DNA from: Candidatus Coatesiibacteriota bacterium
Lineage (GTDB): Bacteria; RBG-13-66-14
Reading direction: 5' to 3'
Length of the DNA stretch: 7,907 nucleotides
Assembly (NCBI GenBank): GCA_014728185.1
Contig: WJMB01000272.1
Coordinates: 1-7,907, forward strand
Part shown: positions 6,086-7,907 of the stretch, piece by piece
How positions within the stretch are numbered: the first letter of the stretch is position 1
Layout: the number at the start of each line of letters is the position of its first letter
Notes under the pieces: generated by a model
Told to the model about the DNA's origin: nothing
The model's input: only the letters and a program-made list of their open reading frames with translations
Database searches by the model: none
Program-made: the position numbers and the translations under genes

Positions 6086-6090
6086 GAGGA
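6086..6090 (+). promoter_or_regulatory. Ribosome binding site that fixes the rqcH start
   Basis: GAGGA ends 7 nt before ATG 6098, a normal spacing. The in-frame TTG at 6092 would lie only 1 nt after it, so ATG 6098 is the start. Confidence 0.75.
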
Positions 6091-6097
6091 TTTGGAT

Positions 6098-7786
6098 ATG
6101 TACGACGGCTTGACCCTGGGCAGCTATCTGGCGTCCTGGCGACCCTTCCTCGAGGGAGCCCGGGTGGTCGACGTCGTCCATCTGGACGCCCTGGACCCGA
6201 GGCTGAATCGACGGCTGGAGAAAGAGCTGCGCGACGACCGGGTGCTCTCCCTGACCCTGGCCGGCGAGGGCGGTCTACGCGAGCTGGTCTTCGCCCTGCC
6301 CGGCCGCCGCGCCGGTCTCTTCCTCTGGCCCGGACAGCGGTTGCGCCGCAGCAAGCCACAGAGCCGGGTCCGCCAGGGCGACCAGCGCTTCCTGCGTGGT
6401 GTGCTGGCCGGGTCGCGGATCACCGCGGTCCAACAGGCCGGTCGCGACCGCATCCTGATCCTCGAGCTCGAAACCACCGATGACCTGGGCGACCCCTATA
6501 TCTACCAGGCCCTCTTCATGCTGATCGGCCGTCGGGCCAACCTGGTGCTGGTTCGCGACGGGTTGGTATTCTGCGCCTGGCGCCCCGGGGCGCGTTACGA
6601 CGAGCCGCCGCGCATTCCCGCCGGTGGTTGCGACGATGTGGCCGCCTACCTCGAGGCCCGCCGATCCGGGAGGATCAAGCCGCGTCGATCGCGCAGTCTG
6701 GCCGGCGAGCTGGTCTTCGGCGTCGACGGTTTCTCCGCTCCCGCCGCCGAGGAGCTGTTTTCCCGCGCCGAGGTGCCCGCCGAAACCACCTTTGACGAGT
6801 TGGACGAATCCCAGGCGCAGCGGCTGATCAAACACGGACGACGACTGATCGAAGAAGTCGGCGAGGTGAGATTTTACAGCGCCCCTGGGTTGCTCTCGGC
6901 CGTCCGCTTCTCCGGGCTGGAATCCGTCCCGACGCAACCAGAAATCGAGGCGGACCTGGTGGGCCGCCTGGAGCGCGTCCAATACCGTCGCCGCCTCGTC
7001 GAGCGCCTGAAGGGCGAACTCGAACGCGTCGCCGGACGTCTGGAGAAGGCCCGGCGGGATCGGGAGGCCGCCCTCGAGAAACACCAGGACGCCGATCGGA
7101 TCCAGCTCGCCGGTCAGCTCCTGCTGGCCCGGCCCAACGTCAAGGGCCGCGCAGCGGACGAGTTCGAGCTCCCCGACGGCTCGACCATCGAGCTAGAGCC
7201 GACAAAGAGCTGGCTCGAGAACGCCCAGGGGCTCTTCGAGCAAGCCCGGCGTTACCGCCGAGCCCGGGAACACGCCGACGGCCTCGGGGAGCTGGCCCGG
7301 AGCCTGGAAGATGAACTAGCCGAGCTCCGGCGCATCGAGGACCCCGACACCCCCTTTGCTGAACTGGCCGCCCTCTACGACCTTTATCGCCGGAGCGAGC
7401 GGCCCCGAGGGGCCGGGGGTCGCAAGCTGCCCGCCAAGGTCGGTCACCAGCGCCTCGACGACGGTTTCGAGCTCTACTGGGGCCGCGACGGTCACAGCAA
7501 CGACTACGTAACCTTCCAGATCGCCCGCCCCTACGACCTCTGGTTCCATGTCCAGCAAGGACCCGGCGCCCACGTGATCGTCAAGCGACCCGAGCGCGAC
7601 GCCGTCGTGCCCGGAAAGATCATCGAGCGGGCCGCCCGCACCGCCCTGCGCTTCTCGAAGATGCGCACCTCGACCCACGTGCCGATCGCCTACACCGAGC
7701 GGCGCTACGTCCGGCACAAGAAAGGCGCCGCCGGGGCGGTCTTCTACGAGCGCGAGAAGGTGCTCTTCCTCGACGGCGAGCTCTAA
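6098..7786 (+). CDS. rqcH: RqcH-like NFACT protein (ribosome-associated quality control)
   Basis: The 562-residue product has the architecture of bacterial RqcH (Rqc2/NEMF homologue, once annotated fibronectin-binding protein FbpA). The family binds the stalled 50S subunit carrying peptidyl-tRNA and recruits tRNA-Ala to add C-terminal alanine tails that mark the chain for degradation. In order: an NFACT-N domain (about 1-260) with TAVQQAGRDRILILEL, where Asp117-Arg118 match the Asp-Arg pair needed for alanine tailing in B. subtilis RqcH; Arg/Glu-rich helices predicted to form the coiled-coil arm (about 285-330 and 375-415) with a short beta segment between; and a C-terminal NFACT-R domain (about 455-562) with GRDGHSNDYVTF, DLWFHVQQGPGAHVIVK, FSKMRTSTHVPIAYT and a basic VRHKKGA segment. 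The start is ATG 6098 on spacing from GAGGA. It is very GC-rich and intact, and divergent from the sulfatase-like gene, so probably monocistronic. The family call is firm; tailing activity is inferred. Confidence 0.93.
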   Translation: MYDGLTLGSYLASWRPFLEGARVVDVVHLDALDPRLNRRLEKELRDDRVLSLTLAGEGGLRELVFALPGRRAGLFLWPGQRLRRSKPQSRVRQGDQRFLRGVLAGSRITAVQQAGRDRILILELETTDDLGDPYIYQALFMLIGRRANLVLVRDGLVFCAWRPGARYDEPPRIPAGGCDDVAAYLEARRSGRIKPRRSRSLAGELVFGVDGFSAPAAEELFSRAEVPAETTFDELDESQAQRLIKHGRRLIEEVGEVRFYSAPGLLSAVRFSGLESVPTQPEIEADLVGRLERVQYRRRLVERLKGELERVAGRLEKARRDREAALEKHQDADRIQLAGQLLLARPNVKGRAADEFELPDGSTIELEPTKSWLENAQGLFEQARRYRRAREHADGLGELARSLEDELAELRRIEDPDTPFAELAALYDLYRRSERPRGAGGRKLPAKVGHQRLDDGFELYWGRDGHSNDYVTFQIARPYDLWFHVQQGPGAHVIVKRPERDAVVPGKIIERAARTALRFSKMRTSTHVPIAYTERRYVRHKKGAAGAVFYEREKVLFLDGEL

Positions 7787-7842
7787 CCCGCGCGCCTTCG
7801 CCGAACCCTAACCCGCGAAGACCGTCCAGCCCGCGCCCGGCG
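7787..7842. other. Short spacer after rqcH with possible weak hairpin
   Basis: CTTCGC (7796-7801) and GCGAAG (7815-7820) could pair around a 13-nt loop, but no T-tract follows, so it is at best a weak terminator. CTAACCCGCG occurs twice (7783-7792, 7808-7817). Confidence 0.3.
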
Positions 7843-7858
7843 TTGGCACGTTTCTTGC
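7843..7858 (+). promoter_or_regulatory. Sigma-54 (RpoN) -24/-12 promoter facing out of the window
   Basis: TTGGCACG (7843-7850), TTTC, TTGC (7855-7858) matches the sigma-54 consensus TGGCACG-N4-TTGC at every fixed position. The invariant GG (7845-7846) and GC (7857-7858) have the required 10-nt separation. Transcription would start near 7870 toward a gene beyond base 7907, which would need an AAA+ enhancer-binding activator. The activator site is not identifiable here. Confidence 0.78.
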
Positions 7859-7907
7859 GGAAGACGCCGCTGGGTTGCTCCCGAGGTCGCCCCGCCCTGC
7901 TGCAAGA

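Noticed and set aside
6092..6097. TTG 6092 as rqcH start
   Set aside because: Only 1 nt separates it from GAGGA; ATG 6098 has proper spacing and a more usual start codon.
5837..6181. 114-codon - frame and 81-codon + frame upstream of rqcH
   Set aside because: They overlap each other and the rqcH start, lack ribosome sites and show no domain. The repeated RNWKK in the - frame reflects the diverged DNA repeat.
6275..7084. 269-codon - strand frame inside rqcH
   Set aside because: Antisense shadow of a GC-rich gene; rqcH on the + strand has clear family motifs throughout.

Overview
The window comes from a bacterial chromosome with GC-rich genes (strong third-position G/C, many GAG/CTG/GCC codons) separated by long, much more AT-rich intergenic stretches. 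It looks like an uncultured or poorly sampled lineage. A multi-helix membrane protein carrying a large enzymatic domain and an RqcH-type NFACT protein do not fix the phylum, and I do not name one.

Left third (1-1916, + strand): the end of one TauE/SafE-family anion exporter gene, then a second paralogous TauE/SafE gene with its own promoter and Shine-Dalgarno. The second gene is split by a 375-bp insertion (1072-1446) with terminal inverted repeats (GGGATTATCAC) and a near-perfect 8-bp target duplication. Removing the insertion and one duplication copy restores a 263-codon frame, so this is a gene killed by a small non-autonomous (MITE-like) element. A diverged relative of the element lies in the opposite orientation about 1 kb downstream (core about 2165-2360), inside an 800-bp stretch with no convincing gene.

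Middle (2681-5467, - strand): a two-gene unit read leftward. The promoter-proximal gene encodes a polytopic membrane protein with an alkaline-phosphatase/sulfatase-superfamily domain. It is broken by a +1-type frameshift near 4561 into two open frames that overlap by 20 nt. Its predicted nucleophile is Thr rather than the Cys of formylglycine sulfatases. Seven nt downstream is a complete nitrilase/carbon-nitrogen hydrolase gene, followed by a strong intrinsic terminator (2681-2704).

Right third (5468-7907): a 600-bp AT-rich divergent intergenic region with hairpins and short repeats; then a complete rqcH-like NFACT gene (6098-7786, + strand) for ribosome-associated quality control, preceded by an extended -10 promoter. 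At the right edge is a near-consensus sigma-54 promoter (7843-7858) pointing out of the window toward an unseen gene.

The genes do not form one pathway. The most notable content is the element insertion with its second family member, the frameshifted Thr-type sulfatase-like protein, and the sigma-54 promoter.
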